This document shows, piece after piece, positions 12,404-24,700 of a stretch of DNA of 64,000 nucleotides. Made by a program: the position numbers and the translations under genes. The notes below the pieces were generated by a model. The model saw only the letters and a list, made by a program, of their open reading frames with translations. It searched no databases and was not told the origin of the DNA. Each line of letters begins with the position of its first letter. The first letter of the stretch is position 1. The stretch comes from Cercospora beticola. Lineage: Eukaryota > Ascomycota > Dothideomycetes > Mycosphaerellales > Mycosphaerellaceae. The DNA is taken from the NCBI RefSeq assembly GCF_033473495.1, contig NC_088940.1, forward strand, positions 992,001 through 1,056,000, read 5' to 3'.

Positions 12404-14445
12404 GTTCGCAGTCGTCCCTCGAGGTGTGTTGTCGGGACTGGGGATTGTATTATTGGTGCTGGAGAAAAGTGCGGCAAACTGAGCTTTCCCGCAGAGTCTA
12501 TGCCCGAGTGCCCCAAGAAACGCCTGTCGCCGGGGAGTTGGCAGTTGCTGAAGCCCGAAACGCTGACGCGGTAACGTCCAGTGGCGAGATCAATGAAAGA
12601 GCAGGGGCGAGAGGTGCTCTTGTGTTTGAGAAGTGTTCTGTCTAGCTCAACCGTTCGGATGGAGAAATCGTCCCTGCTTTTGTGACGACGTCAATCGGCC
12701 CCAGGCGAGTTCTAGTGCCGAAAGCTGCAGCGAGAACGAGGCTTGCCCGAAAGTGAATTGGGCCGAATTCGTGCAGTGGTCTGCGTCGTCTATACACCGA
12801 CTCGACGAGTGCGGCGGTGGCAGCAATAGCAAAGAAGCTCGCTGCTCTATGGGAGGATGTAGAAGTGAGGGACGACGAGGATGCGTGTGGCAGGAAGAGA
12901 GATCAGTCGGGGAGCAGAGCAGGAGCGCATCCGCTCGAGCAGCAGGCCCGCTGGCTATATGAGCATTGAGCACTTGCTCGGCCTGTTGACACGGCGCTCT
13001 ACAACAATTTCCACGACACCCGATGGGCACTCGCGTTGAACAGAGGCCCCATGTCCGATGTGGCTAAGCGCTGCTGCAGCTCCCACTCCGCCGACCGTCA
13101 GCGCGTTGGAACTTTTTTCCAGAGCACCACGCTGCAGCGCGCAATGCCTCGTCGGGCGGATACGGATGTGCTCCCACGGTGCGCAATGGCCTGCGCGGCG
13201 CCTTATCAGCGTGTCGAGCAGCGTTTCGGGGGCAATTGAATTGCATTGAGCCACAACGCATCCACACCAGCTGCGGATGAGTACCAGCAGGCAGAGGGTT
13301 GAGCAGAGCTCGCCCATGCGGAGTGCAGACGGACCCTGCCCGCCAGCTCTGCGCATGCCTACTTTCGCATGGTTGGGGAGACATCACCGTGCAGCGGCCC
13401 AGCGGCCTGCAAGGTACGAAGGTACTCGTCCCACCAACCGATCACTCTCAACTCGTTCAGTCAAACCTCATCGTTGAGCAGACTCAGACATACTTAGTCC
13501 GCAGAGCCACCGCTCGCGATGCCCACGACCAACACCACCATGACTGCAGCGCGAAATGATCTTACCCACCCTCCCCTCCGTCGGCCCCAAGAATCGCTGC
13601 AAGGAACGTCGCTATCGTGTCCGGATCTCGCGAGCGGCTGAGGATCCACCACGAGGCACGATTGTCGCATGGATGCGCGCTTCGGCCGCCGGACGCTGAA
13701 CTCAAAAATAGCCTCTTTCACCACATTTATTACTTCCTCGACGAGAACCGTCAGCGCACATGTGCTGCTCACTCCCACACGCGCGCTCGGCTCTCCACTT
13801 TCGGTTCCTGTTCTAGACAATGTTGTGAGCCTTCCTGTGGCCCAAGTGAGACGTTTGTGAGTCCTGGTGTGGCCATGTGTCGATGACCAGTGTCCAGTAG
13901 CGTTGGAAACAACCCGATACATGTCCGGCGGGGTGTCGCGCTCGCTATCCGGGGTTGCTGAAATTCACATCGCGACTGGTTTCATCGGGCTTCACATCCC
14001 AAAACCCGGGCAAGGGCGTCGCGATCGTGACAGTATAAGAAAATAGCTTCGATCAGGCTTCGATCTGAAGAATTTCCAATAGCCTTCAATTGGCGCACTG
14101 TCTCATAGTCGAGCAGGCATCTTGGCATGCATGTTGACAGATCCTGGCACTTATGTTATTTGACCACGTCTCGGCAATAGCGTATTCACTTCATTTCATA
14201 TTTGCGAATTGCGAAGCACAGTCTGCGAAGGGAGTATCTCTAAACACAATCAATCGCCCTCTGACTCACTCGTGCACCACTTCAATCCTATGCGACACAC
14301 TTCCAGCTGTCCAACGTAACCCACGTCTAAAAGCGAAGTAGTAAGCAGCAGAAATCCTTCATCAGCCCTAGACACCATTCTGTATCCCCGCCAACTCCCG
14401 CTAAGCCACTGCAAATCCGCAATGTACATCTGCACAAGCTTTCTT
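12404..14445. other. 2 kb gene-free region upstream of acetyl-CoA carboxylase
   Basis: Both flanking genes are on the minus strand, so this holds the carboxylase promoter and leader and the 3' UTR of the nudE-like gene. A CCAAT box (14076-14080) and an inverted one (14089-14093) lie close together nearer the nudE end. Reading frames up to about 140 codons exist on both strands but show no domain, repeat or convincing start, and I reject them. Confidence 0.5.
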
Positions 14446-16284
14446 TCAATACGTCTCGCCAACATCTCCTGTTTCTCGTCTTCGCGGCGGAGGCATTCTG
14501 TCAGCATCGCTTTTCGGTGGGCTGAACCTGCTGCTTGTCCGTGAGGAAATGGTGTTTGTCCTGGGCTTCGTCGATGGTGGCTTCGCCCCTGGTCCCACAC
14601 TTTTGGATAGAAATGATGGCTGAGGCAGGCCCGACGGGGTCGGTAGCCCGCTTCTATCGAGTGTCGTTCTACGCTTAGGTGGCGTCGACAGCATCGAATT
14701 TTCACTCTCTGCTTCCTGCTTCCTCTCCTCGGCGATGCTGGAACTAGTTTTGTGCCCACGAGGCGTGCTCATCCCATAGCTTCCGGCCATACTAGACCGT
14801 GGTCTTGTTGATGCGGCTGCAGCGCTCGCCGTCGTTGGTCGCGAATAATGGCCGAGCTCGGTGCGCGCGCCTGTCCTACTCGGGGGCCTCGCTCCAGCCG
14901 CTCGGCTGCTAGGTCGCATGCCAGCTGCAGATGGCGGCCGATCCATGGCTGATGGAGGCCGGTCCGGTGCGTCTGATCGGCGTGACATTGACGACGCAGG
15001 TCTCGGTATGCCATATGACAGCCGGTTGACTTGGCTTTCCCGCCGTGCTCCGATACTAGGTGAAGAAGCATCTCCTTCATCCTCCTGCAGCACTGAAGAT
15101 GCGGTCGATGCACTCGGCCGCTTGCTGCTGCGCCGGACCGTGACTGAAGACGGGATGCTATTGTCGCCAAGTGCAGATCCAGCCCGCGGCGAACCACGAG
15201 GTGTTCCTGGGGCAGGCAACTTCGAGCGAGCAGAATGTACACGCTCCTCGATCTTCTGCATCCTACCGATGAGTCCTCTAATCTGGTAAAGGGAATCAGA
15301 GCGGGGTAATCTGTCCGGCGCATTGCTGGGCCGTGTCTTTGGTCTACTGGGTGGCTTCATTGTTCCAGAAAGTGCCGTGCTAGTACTCGAAGCAAACGAC
15401 GGGCCTCGAGAATGTCTTGGAATACCGCGCGAGCCCATGAGTGATTGCCGTGGCGTTGGCCCTGGGTCCGGTAATTGTGACCTCTTTCTCATCGGCACGG
15501 GCGTCTTTTGCTCCAGGTTCGCGGTTGCAGGTGCATCTGACAATGGTGGCGATGGCGGTGTTGGCGCATCTGATGCAGTGTCAGACTTTGGTGGTGGAGT
15601 CGACGCGGTTGGAGACAGAGGTGTCATACCGCTGGCTTCGCTGCCTGGGCTTCGCGCTCGTAGATTGCCCACTGCCAGCGACGATGGCCGGCTCGATCGA
15701 AGTTCTTCGATTGTCTGCTGAGCCAGGCGCAATTTCTCCAACGTGATCTCGTTCTCGACCTTGAGATCTCCCAGCTCATCCCTCAGTCGCTGAGTCTCCA
15801 CTCGCAATCCTTCTCTTTCTTGTTCTCCTTGCCTGATCGTCTCCTCGAACAAGACGCCGCGCTCGATTGCGGCATTATACTTGCTTTCCAAATCGTCCTT
15901 CTCGAATTCCGTGTTCCGTGCTTGTCGTTCATAATCATCATTCGTTACCTCAATATCTCGTAGTTTCAGTTGCAGTGTGCGGTTCTCTTCACGTATAGCC
16001 GTGATCTCCTTCTGTAGCGCATTCTGCGCCCTGTTGGCCTCATCCTTGGCCTGCTTGTGCTTGGTCTTCCATTCATCCACCTCGAAGTTCAGCTTCTCAA
16101 CTTGCTCCTTGAATTTGCGTTCGCTCTTTTCAGCCGCCTCTACATCCTTCTCCAGCTGCTCCTCAAGCTCTTTGCTCGAGGCTTGAAAGTCGGAAAGGTC
16201 GGTCTCCAGTTGCGCATATTGCGTCTTGTACCATTCCAGTTGCTCCTTGAGATCGGCGCCGGGTCGCAGCGGTGAGGACGACAT
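14446..16284 (-). CDS. nudE: NudE-like nuclear distribution protein (dynein/Lis1 adaptor)
   Basis: NudE links the Lis1 homologue NudF to cytoplasmic dynein and is needed for nuclear migration along hyphal microtubules. The single-exon gene encodes 612 residues. Residues about 10-200 are an almost uninterrupted coiled coil with family blocks such as LQLKLRDIEVTNDDYERQAR, ESKYNAAIERGVL and RLRDELGDLK, which closely match Aspergillus NudE. The remaining 400 residues are rich in Ser, Pro and Arg and probably disordered, with many possible phosphorylation sites. The ATG at 16284 gives MSSSPLRPGADLKEQLEWYK, which places the coiled coil right at the start as in other NudE proteins. The gene is divergent from the WD40 gene at 17224. 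Confidence 0.93.
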   Translation of the reverse strand: MSSSPLRPGADLKEQLEWYKTQYAQLETDLSDFQASSKELEEQLEKDVEAAEKSERKFKEQVEKLNFEVDEWKTKHKQAKDEANRAQNALQKEITAIREENRTLQLKLRDIEVTNDDYERQARNTEFEKDDLESKYNAAIERGVLFEETIRQGEQEREGLRVETQRLRDELGDLKVENEITLEKLRLAQQTIEELRSSRPSSLAVGNLRARSPGSEASGMTPLSPTASTPPPKSDTASDAPTPPSPPLSDAPATANLEQKTPVPMRKRSQLPDPGPTPRQSLMGSRGIPRHSRGPSFASSTSTALSGTMKPPSRPKTRPSNAPDRLPRSDSLYQIRGLIGRMQKIEERVHSARSKLPAPGTPRGSPRAGSALGDNSIPSSVTVRRSSKRPSASTASSVLQEDEGDASSPSIGARRESQVNRLSYGIPRPASSMSRRSDAPDRPPSAMDRPPSAAGMRPSSRAAGARPPSRTGARTELGHYSRPTTASAAAASTRPRSSMAGSYGMSTPRGHKTSSSIAEERKQEAESENSMLSTPPKRRTTLDRSGLPTPSGLPQPSFLSKSVGPGAKPPSTKPRTNTISSRTSSRFSPPKSDADRMPPPRRRETGDVGETY

Positions 16285-17223
16285 GCTGCTGCTCGTGGGC
16301 GCGCGATACTACCGGCGCATCCTCCAGTATGAGACGTGCGCGTGCAGGCGGAACAGTGCCGGCGCAATGCAGTCGGTCGCGGCGTCGTTATGATGTCGTT
16401 GCCTGGGGCGCTCCTGGCAGTGCGCTGTGTCGCGAGTGTCCAAGTTCCGGGAATTCAGTCCAGTCCAGTCCAGTCCAGTGTCCAGTGTCCGGAGTCGATC
16501 CGCTAGTTCGTCGTCGTCGGTGTCGGTTTGCTGGGCGTCGTCGAGTCCAGGTCCGCCATAGTCGGCGGTGGTGGCAGTTGGGACGGGAGCTTGTCAACAC
16601 CTGAAACAACAGAGAGGCAGGAGCTGGACGACCGATAGCGCCGTCATAGCGCACGTGCTCACGCGTTGATTTGCTTTAAATTACTCTTTCCTGTCTCCTT
16701 TACACCCAACTCCTGGCCAGCGAGGCCTGCAGCGGCCCGAGTGATATCGCATGCTGCTCGGGCATCACTGTGCTCGTCGCCGCCTCTGCAGATGTGAGGC
16801 AAACCACCAGACGGCCGTGGATTGCGATTGCATGGATGTGTGGTTCACTCGGAAACGAGCCGCAAGAGGCTAGCCATTTTCATCTCCTCCTCGCTGCCCG
16901 TTCAAACTCCTGTCGTGGTACGCGATTGCTGTTATATTGCCATCGCGGTCCCGCGTCTTCTTCCTCCACCACCTCTCCTTCGTTCCTTCTGACTTTGTAG
17001 CATTTGGGGAGTGGTGCGGGACTGCTGGTCATCCGGACTAACGACTTTTACGACTAACGACTGCCACGAAACAAAGACAAAGAAAAATCACCGCGGCGCA
17101 AGCCCGACATCTTGGAGGCTATTTTCGGCCGCGAAGGAATACATCACAGAGCCTTGAGCAGTGCAAACTTGACGACGCCTACCTAGCACCTCGTTCGAAC
17201 TTGCCGTCGTCTCACTCTTCACC
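16285..17223. other. Divergent promoter region between nudE-like and STRAP-like genes
   Basis: The 0.94 kb between two divergent start codons should hold both promoters and leaders. It includes a pyrimidine-rich stretch near 16960-16985 and the CAGTC short repeat listed separately. No gene was seen. Confidence 0.6.
16456..16490. repeat. CAGTC pentanucleotide tandem repeat
   Basis: About four to five copies of CAGTC in a row, ending in two imperfect units with an extra GT (CAGTGTC). It lies in the leader/promoter of the nudE-like gene. It may be length-variable between strains. Confidence 0.8.
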
Positions 17224-18362
17224 ATGGACTTCGCCTTCAAACGCCAAGACGACACTGGCATAACAACAGGTGTGTACAGCATCATCTCGCAAGGATGCTG
17301 CTCCAACAACGGAACTAACTTACAACTCCAGAGATCACCAAGATCGTGCCTCTCACATGTCATGGCCACTCCAGACCAATCACACATGTCTCTTTCTCGT
17401 CTGCGCTGCCGGGCTCTGGCTCGACTTCGCAGTTCTACATGATCTCATCATGCAAGGACAACAATCCCATGCTTCGCGATGGCCTTACTGGGGACTGGAT
17501 TGGCACCTTCATTGGCCACAAAGGTGCAGTCTGGAGTGCCCGGCTGTCTGATGATGCCACTCTGGCGGCCACGGGATCCGCAGATTTCTCTGCAAAGGTA
17601 TGGGACACCTTCACAGGAGAAACTCTTCACACGCTTCAGCACAACCACATCGTACGAGCCGTGGCCTTCCCACCGCAAGATCGTCCACAGGTCTTGGCCA
17701 CGGGAGGAATGGAGAAGAAATTGCGTATCTTCGATCTCTCGGGGACGAGCAGTAATCTGCGAACGCCTGGTGAAGAGCCGGGTGCGACTTCAGCACCAAC
17801 GGGCACCTGTAATCCAGACCCTCCTTCCTATGAGATTGGAGCTGGCGAGCATCAAGGTGCCATCAAGGCTATCATCTGGTCGCGCGATATTAACATCATC
17901 ATCACGGCCGCAGATGACAAGAAGATTCGCTGGTGGGATCTCCGATCGCAAACCTGTATTGCACGTTACGATATCGAAGGCCTACCGGGTTCTTGTGAGC
18001 TGAACTCGGGGTTGGAAGGGTACCCGGATGGGATCATCAGTGTTGCTGCTGGCAAGAATATCTACTTCTTCGATGGCGGTCGTCCTGGCCAGCTTATCAA
18101 ACACATTGCCACGGAGCGAGAAGTGGCGAGTGTAGCGCTGAATGGCGAGGCGAAGCGATTTGTGACTGGCTGCCCCAACGACACTTGGGTACACGTCTGG
18201 GACTTCGAGACTGGGAGGGAGTTGGAGACCGGCAGAGGACATCATGGACCGGTATGGACAACTTGTTTCAGCCCTGATGGAAGACTGTACGCCACCGGTA
18301 GTGAAGATGGCACTGTGAAGCTGTGGAAATTCACAGAAGGCGCCTACGGTCTGTGGAGATAG
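17224..18362 (+). CDS. STRAP/Unrip-like WD40 repeat protein
   Basis: Two exons, 17224-17269 and 17332-18362, around a 62 bp intron (gtgtgt..ccag, branch point ctaac) give 358 residues. The protein is a seven-bladed WD40 propeller of the serine-threonine kinase receptor-associated protein family. The block SCKDNNPMLRDGLTGDWIG followed by TFIGHKGAVW is nearly identical to the STRAP signature and separates it from the related eIF3i. In animals STRAP acts in SMN complex assembly and mRNP regulation; its fungal role is poorly defined. WD-type ends are seen at AKVWDTF, LRIFDLS, IRWWDLR, VHVWDFE and VKLWKF. The ATG at 17224 starts MDFAFKRQDD, and exon 2 restores EITKIVPLTCHGHSRPITHV. Confidence 0.92.
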
Positions 18363-19997
18363 GATGGTCAGATGATCCGACAAGGCTACAGCTACCATGC
18401 GCTGTCTTGGTATTGGTCGTCTGGTGTATGCTAGCAGAAGATCTTGGCTACGAATCGTCGTCAACTGTACTGTAGAAAATGGCATGTCAACACTGTACTT
18501 CACTGCGCCAGCGATGACTATCACGACCTTCCTCACGCTGAGCCACATACAACCAAATCTCAAACTTGAGCCTTGCGCAGCCGCGAGCACTTCGCACACA
18601 GTACAGTAACGATAGACTTTCCTTACACGCCAACCGCAACGATCGACACCACCAACCAGATCAGCACGCACGGCTCGGAAACAGAGCAGGAACGAGTCCC
18701 GCAGAAGGGTGTGGCTGAGGTCACACACACACAAACACAACCCATCGGCATCGCCGCCATCGCCACTCCCAAGCGGCTCGTCCAAAAACACATCCCTGTC
18801 CTATCACATCAACGTAAGCTTCTCACTGGTCACTGGGCTCACACACGAATACGACTTCTGAGGAGTCCAAAGAATCGTGTGGCTTCAAGGCGCTCGCATA
18901 CTTTCGCCTAAGTGCATGAAGATGTGTCGTTGTGTGCCGAATGACCAGTTTCCCGGGACGGGTTTTAGCGTATGCGATAGCGATTTTAGCTAGTCATGCC
19001 GACAGCAGAGTTGTTGCCCGCCGCTCGTCAGGCGGGAGGATGGTTGTAGAATCCGCGGACCGCATATGCATGACGATGCATACATTCTCAACTCTGATAG
19101 AGCACATTTCTTGGCTGAGTGGGATAGATGAAGTTGTGTGATTGTTCATCACGGCACAGGCAGCGGGATTTGATAATGAGTGTGAAAGTGGTGAGAAGAT
19201 CGTCAAGAAGCCAACATGTTCTTTTTTCCTCGCCTGTCCCTCCAAAATGCGACTGACACTACAGTATCGACTAAAGCCACGCTAAGCGTTTGATCTAAAG
19301 TGAGATGCTTTCTTTCACCGCCTATGTGCCCCCGCCAGTTTTTTGTATCGCTCGCAGAATCCAACAATGAACTCGGCCGTGTAAGTTGCGTAGCAGAAGA
19401 AGGATATTGCCAGATTCTCCTCCCCATTCCGCCTGAGCGGACATTTTCCTTGTACACATTTTACCCTGCTGTTTACGAGACGATTCATATCCTCAAATGT
19501 CTCAGTTCCTTTCCCACTCATTTCCAACTTGCGCTTGTACGCTTCCCATGCCTCAATGACTGATTGTGCCATGCTAATGAAGGACCTCCTCGAGTTCGCC
19601 GTGTGTCCAGGCCGCCATGATACTATTGCTATGCTGTTCGTGTGGAGCGCACCATCGCTCTGCTCATGCCATGTAGTCTTCATTAATGATAAAGACTAGT
19701 TCGTTTGAGAAAGTGTAGTACACGCCCTTTCAACGCCTGTCAAATGGATCCCGAGCTCTTGTCATGGTGCTCGCGCAAAGGGGGAATCTTGCAAAAATGA
19801 TTAAACCAAACAAATATCCGCCAGCGTTATAGGTCGTGTAGAGAGATGTCCCGCGTGCCGTGTAACGAGTAAAGCAAATCCAAATGCAGAAAAAAAAAAA
19901 GAAAGAAAACCCAAATGCCGTGTGATAGCTTGCGAATGGAGTTCACCAAATTCGCCTCGAAGCCAGTAGAGCACGGACACAGTCCATGTGGAGCGCC
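18363..19997. other. 1.6 kb intergenic region between convergent genes
   Basis: It holds the 3' ends of the STRAP-like gene (plus strand) and the RRM protein gene (minus strand). There is a short CA run near 18723 and an A-rich tract at about 19889-19915. A possible small gene at 19315-19572 is listed separately. Confidence 0.5.
19315..19572 (-). CDS. Possible small protein of 85 residues, unrecognised
   Basis: An ATG at 19572 in good context (agcATGG) opens 85 codons. The first half looks like a helical, charged protein (SVIEAWEAYKRKLEMSGKG). The second half contains a hydrophobic patch (ISFFCYATYTAEFIVGF) and a basic end. A GTAAAA sequence after the codons LVNSR could be a splice donor, so the true structure may differ. 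I recognise no family. It may be chance coding potential in the 3' region of the neighbouring genes. Confidence 0.28.
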   Translation of the reverse strand: MAQSVIEAWEAYKRKLEMSGKGTETFEDMNRLVNSRVKCVQGKCPLRRNGEENLAISFFCYATYTAEFIVGFCERYKKLAGAHRR

Positions 19998-21707
19998 TCA
20001 TCGGCTGAGATGAAAGTCGCTGTATCCGTCAGGAGTCTCCCTTCCGAACGTACCTGCGCCCAGAGGTTGAGGAACACCGCCAGAATAGTTGCGTGGGCCA
20101 AGCTGATGCAAAAACTCAGGATTAGTCATGCCAAAAGGATTGGCAAACATGCCGTCCATCCCCATTTGCCCTGCCCGATAATTTCCTGAAGGACCAAGTC
20201 CAGGTGGAGAGCCTAATCCAGGGGGCGGGCCAGAGACAGCACTAAAGTTGTTTGGAAGTCCAGGGAATCCAGGCGCCATTGCCTGCGGAGACATTGCTGC
20301 AGAAGGACCCAGTCCATTCGGCTGGACTGAACGAACACCGAGTGGATTTTTGGAGAAGCTCAGCCTGATACCACCCTTGGTACTGTTGTGGAGAGGATGA
20401 CCATAGAGCTCATGCAAAGCCTTGGTTGCGAAGCTGATATCTTCGAATTCGACGAAACACATGGGACCATTTGCTTTGGTCCTGAAACACAATCGCTTGT
20501 AGCCTCGCACCTTAGAGAAGAGAGCCTTGAGTTCGTCTTCGTTGGTGTCAATAGGCAAATTGCCCACGTAGAGAGTATTGCATGGAGGATTTTGATCGGC
20601 AGGATTCACAGCCGGATATTGTGGGCGGGGATAGTTGGAGACGTAAGTGCCATTTGCGCCATTGCTGTGACCATTGCTCATCTGCATCTGCCCAGGGCCA
20701 CCAGAAATGGAGCCATTCGCACGTGGAGGCGCATAGCCATTGCTTACGGGAGATGGAATGGCGTTGCTGTTGCCGTTGGGACTGTTGATGGACAGACTGC
20801 CAAAGCGAGAGACTGGGATGGCTGGATTGGTCGCACGACGAGTTTGCTGGCCATGCTTTGCATATGCGATCGGATCCTTGAGCAGCTCTCCGGTTTCGTC
20901 ATCAGCGTTGTCGTCGTTGATCATCGACTTGCCGCTGATGCGATGAGTCCCGTCAACTCCATTGGCCAACGGAGACTGTGGAGAGAACAGATTCTGGAAG
21001 TGTGCACTGTTCTCTGGGGTGGGAAAGTCCCCATTTGTGCCCGAGCTCCCGCTCTGCAGAGGCGGGGAAACTCGCTCCGCGGGTTGGAACGTGTTGTTGT
21101 ACCTGGAGCGTCCAGAAGAAGCAGAGCTCGTTTGCGTGCGAGAAGCAGTTACATCGATAGTGTTGCGCCTCTCGAAAACTCCGCTAATCGAAGTGGTGCT
21201 GTACGTTTCGACAATCATGTTGGCTTCGTTGGCGGTATTGGGTTTTCCGTTCAACCTCTGCTGCACCTCGATGGCGCTGCCTGTCGTTTGAAATCGCGCA
21301 ATCGCTGTCGCGTATTTTTGGTCGTCCGGATAGGGTGATTGAATGATTTCTGCGTCGATTAGATCACCAGCGAAGAGCAGCAAGCTCTTCACTGCGTCGA
21401 TGCCTATGTTACGCGGAAGCCTTCGAATCAGAACCGCGGGAGCAGGACGTTGATGCCAGGCGAAGCTGGAGGAATCCGCGGCCGCTGAGAGAGGCGCCAT
21501 CATGCCAACGCGATCAGCAGGGTGGCGCTCTGCAGTCGGCGAAGTGCTGTATAGCGGGCCGGAGCTGGACCCGGAGGCCTTTGCGAAGATGTCGGAGCGA
21601 AATGCGGGTGTGGGTGGAGACGTGCTGTTGGGACTGAAAGTGTTTCCCGCGTACATAGCACTGCCGGGCTTACGGATTTGGTGGTTGCTTGAGGTGAGGT
21701 CACCCAT
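19998..21707 (-). CDS. Whi3/Scw1-like RNA-binding protein with two RRM domains
   Basis: A single-exon gene for 569 residues. The RRM near residues 375-455 has the RNP2 motif TLYVGNLP, the RNP1-type sequence MCFVEFED and the block [17 protein letters not shown], which matches fission yeast Scw1 and budding yeast Whi3/Whi4. A more divergent RRM lies near residues 88-168 ([20 protein letters not shown]). The linkers are rich in Ser, Pro, Asn and Gly and likely disordered. Relatives bind mRNAs controlling cell-cycle start, cell wall integrity and, in multinucleate fungi, local cyclin mRNA clustering. Those functions are inferred from family. The gene has an unusually long gene-free region upstream. 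Confidence 0.88.
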   Translation of the reverse strand: MGDLTSSNHQIRKPGSAMYAGNTFSPNSTSPPTPAFRSDIFAKASGSSSGPLYSTSPTAERHPADRVGMMAPLSAAADSSSFAWHQRPAPAVLIRRLPRNIGIDAVKSLLLFAGDLIDAEIIQSPYPDDQKYATAIARFQTTGSAIEVQQRLNGKPNTANEANMIVETYSTTSISGVFERRNTIDVTASRTQTSSASSGRSRYNNTFQPAERVSPPLQSGSSGTNGDFPTPENSAHFQNLFSPQSPLANGVDGTHRISGKSMINDDNADDETGELLKDPIAYAKHGQQTRRATNPAIPVSRFGSLSINSPNGNSNAIPSPVSNGYAPPRANGSISGGPGQMQMSNGHSNGANGTYVSNYPRPQYPAVNPADQNPPCNTLYVGNLPIDTNEDELKALFSKVRGYKRLCFRTKANGPMCFVEFEDISFATKALHELYGHPLHNSTKGGIRLSFSKNPLGVRSVQPNGLGPSAAMSPQAMAPGFPGLPNNFSAVSGPPPGLGSPPGLGPSGNYRAGQMGMDGMFANPFGMTNPEFLHQLGPRNYSGGVPQPLGAGTFGRETPDGYSDFHLSR

Positions 21708-24700
21708 CGGCCTCTACAGGTGGTCGGCGCACAATGCGACGCGGTCGGAGTAGGCCACGGGCAGCCGGCCTTGTTGGTGCCCGCGGGTGGACGGGGCGAA
21801 GGCGAGACGATGCCGAGTGCTAAGATCAGGTGAGAACGATGCAGATGGAGCGGGACCACGTTGCAGCGCCGAAGGAGGGTGTGGTGGAAAGCGTGGCATA
21901 TGAGTCGGCCAGTGCCTGGGCCGTCCGGGGATTTGCGGTCTGCGCCAGATCCGGGGCCGCCCACAGCTGCGAAGTGGAGCGTGAGTAACGATTGCGCGCG
22001 CTGCGGTCACAGTCGGGGGCGCACCAGCGATGGCAGTGGAGTGAATGCGCAGACGCGATGCTGGAGCGAGCAAAAGTGTTGCGCGACGGCGGACGGCGTG
22101 AGCGATGGAGGGAGACGCGACGTGCCGTGCAGCAAAGCGAGGTGTCGCCGGATTCGGCGGGCAGCAGACAAGGCGATGATAGCGATGCGGACGGGCGCGC
22201 GCGCAAGCGACAGGACGCGCGACAGTGGGCGGATGGTGGTGGTGGAGGAGGAGAGGCGGGTGGTGTGCGAAGAAAAGCGATGTGGTGTGCGAGAGGGAGG
22301 GAAAGTTGGGAAGGCACTCGCAGGTCGGCAGAGTCGAGAAGCAAGCGTGCGTCGGTCCATGGGCATCGAGTGTGCGACGGGCGTAGTGGGAAGCTCGAGA
22401 ACCGTTTGCTTGGGCCCAGCGGCACCTTACCTTCAGCCAATACCGTTGCGCGGTACTTCGTGCTCACACCGTTCCTGGGCGAATGCGCCACAGGTGAGAA
22501 AGGCTGTGGGGAGCTGAGACACCCTCGCACTCTCTCCTCCGTCGCGCTGCATCTCGTTGCCAGCGCCGCCAGCGATTGGTGAAGAGAACTCGCGCTAGGA
22601 TCGGGGAGATGAAGAGCCACTGGCTCCTCATCGGCAGAGCGTAGCCAGCAGCAGCGACAACGTTCCGTACGCCTGCGCCCATCGTGGTTTTGCGACGGCC
22701 ACCGTTGTCATCCTGCCTGCCACCACGATGCACCCTGCACCAGATAACCATGCCGCCGCCGCGCCTGGTGCATGCGCACATCCCATCGCATCGCGCACGT
22801 CGCATCCACCAACACCGACACCGCAGAGTCATACCTCCTAGCAGATGCTCACTCACGCACCAGACACGGCCTGCGTTAGAGTTATCTCCCCTCCTCTGAC
22901 CGGCCCAAACTCTGATTCTGACGTCCGTCGATGCTATTCGCTACTGTCGTACAAAAAACTAGGCAGCGTGACCTCGCTTTCTCGGTCGACGCTGCTGCCT
23001 TTGCCTGGAGACTTCCCTCGTCAGACCGCACCTGCCCGTACGATGCCGTGGATGCCACCTGTAGTATCCGTAAGGCGCAATCGCTTGCCTACCTGCCTGT
23101 CTGCTGGCGATGCCTTCCCGGCGCGCAGCTCCTGCCAGCGTCGCCTGTGTACCTCGCAGGATGTTCCCGGCTCCAGCTGTGCCAGCCCAGTTGTCCACAC
23201 AACTTCGACTTCACACCCTCCATCACGCCCAACGACCGCCCCACCAGCTCCTGCACGCCAACAAGCACGCGAGGGAGGGAGTCCAGTGCGACTCCTCGGC
23301 TTTGCCATGGTCGCGCACGCCGGACGTGCAGTTACGTGCCGTGCAATGCTGAGGTACCCTGCTGCCTCGAGAATTCAAAGTCTCCCGACTGCAGTCTAGC
23401 CGTGCGGGTGCGTTTCATGCACCAGCGTAACTCTGTCTACCCTACCTCTTCCCTCCCAGCATTCAGGGTGGACATCGAACGCGGCCATGCCGCCCGGTGT
23501 CAAGTCTCACGGTTCATGTTGTGCCTGGGATCCATTCGTTGCACAGCCTCGACACTATGCTTGCAACCCCGAGAAAGCGGGTTCTGTACGACAACTCATT
23601 CTCCTCGTGGCTTTCAGTCGTGACATGTTCAAAGGTGCGGGCGGCGCAGTGCTTACCAGGTTGCGAAGCGGTTTGCTTTTTCGACCCTTTTCCGCAGCAC
23701 CTTCTTTCCACCAGGTCGACCGGGATCGGAACGACCACGACGCGATTCACAACGAAGCTCGGAGTCAGTGTCGCAACAACGAGGAACGCTGAAAGCACAC
23801 GCATTCCTAGAGTTTGTCACAGTCTTATTCAGCACACCAACGATCGACTCCCTCACACACTCTTCAGTTGCACTGCTGCAACGTGCTTATCGCTCACCTC
23901 CTTGGTACCCAAGCCTATCGAGCGCCGTCATCCTGGGAAACTGCCATGCACTGGGATCGAATCAGGATCACCAAGTCCGAGACCAACCCACTGTTGGCCT
24001 CGAACTTGAAATGCATGTCACAACGCACTCGATTAACGTGTCAAGCTCGTCTCAGTCAAGCACACATGTACGAAGTCGATACGTCTAGGTGCGGCTGGTC
24101 TTCCCGGTGTCTCGTGTTGGCTCAACGAGTGCTTGAAGGAACGAAGCACGTTACGTACCTCGCTTTGACCTGAGGATGCTTTGATGCAAGCAGGCAACTC
24201 GGTCTGCAACACCGTGCTCCTGCTTTTACAGTTGCATCTCGTTCCTCTCGATAAATCTTGCGCAGGGATACAGAACCGCGCTGAAGTAATGCGTCCATGC
24301 GATGACGCCGTCGCGCGGTTTCGAGGACTTCGCAAGCATTGCAGCACTACCACTCTAGATTGGGGCGCACGAACTTCGTGTTGTTGCTTTCAGCCTGTCA
24401 CAGCAGTGCTCTGCTTGCGACTGATGATTTGCGCTGGCCCCGAACCCCCACCCCACACTTGATAATCTGATGACAAGACGTGCAGAATTAGGTCCACCGC
24501 GTGAGCTACCTACTCCTGTGGACAGCAACTCCACATCCTCTCTTTGTCGCTCCTGCGCCTTCTTCAATCCCCCCAAGAATATGGATGACGATACTCCGTA
24601 AGCAGCGGTTGATACTAAAGAGTCTCGACCTTTACTGTCGACCAGGATCACTCCCAAGTTCCAAAAGATTGACAAGGAGTCACAGGCTTGGAACGGTGCA

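Noticed and set aside
20388..21338. 316-codon plus-strand frame opposite the RRM protein
   Set aside because: It lacks recognisable motifs, and the minus strand has clear RNP motifs through the same bases.
21826..23623. Frames of 184-264 codons on both strands in the 4 kb gene-free region
   Set aside because: Low-complexity Arg/Ser/Pro or Cys-rich translations from skewed or GC-rich DNA, overlapping one another in several frames, with no splice-consistent structure or domain.
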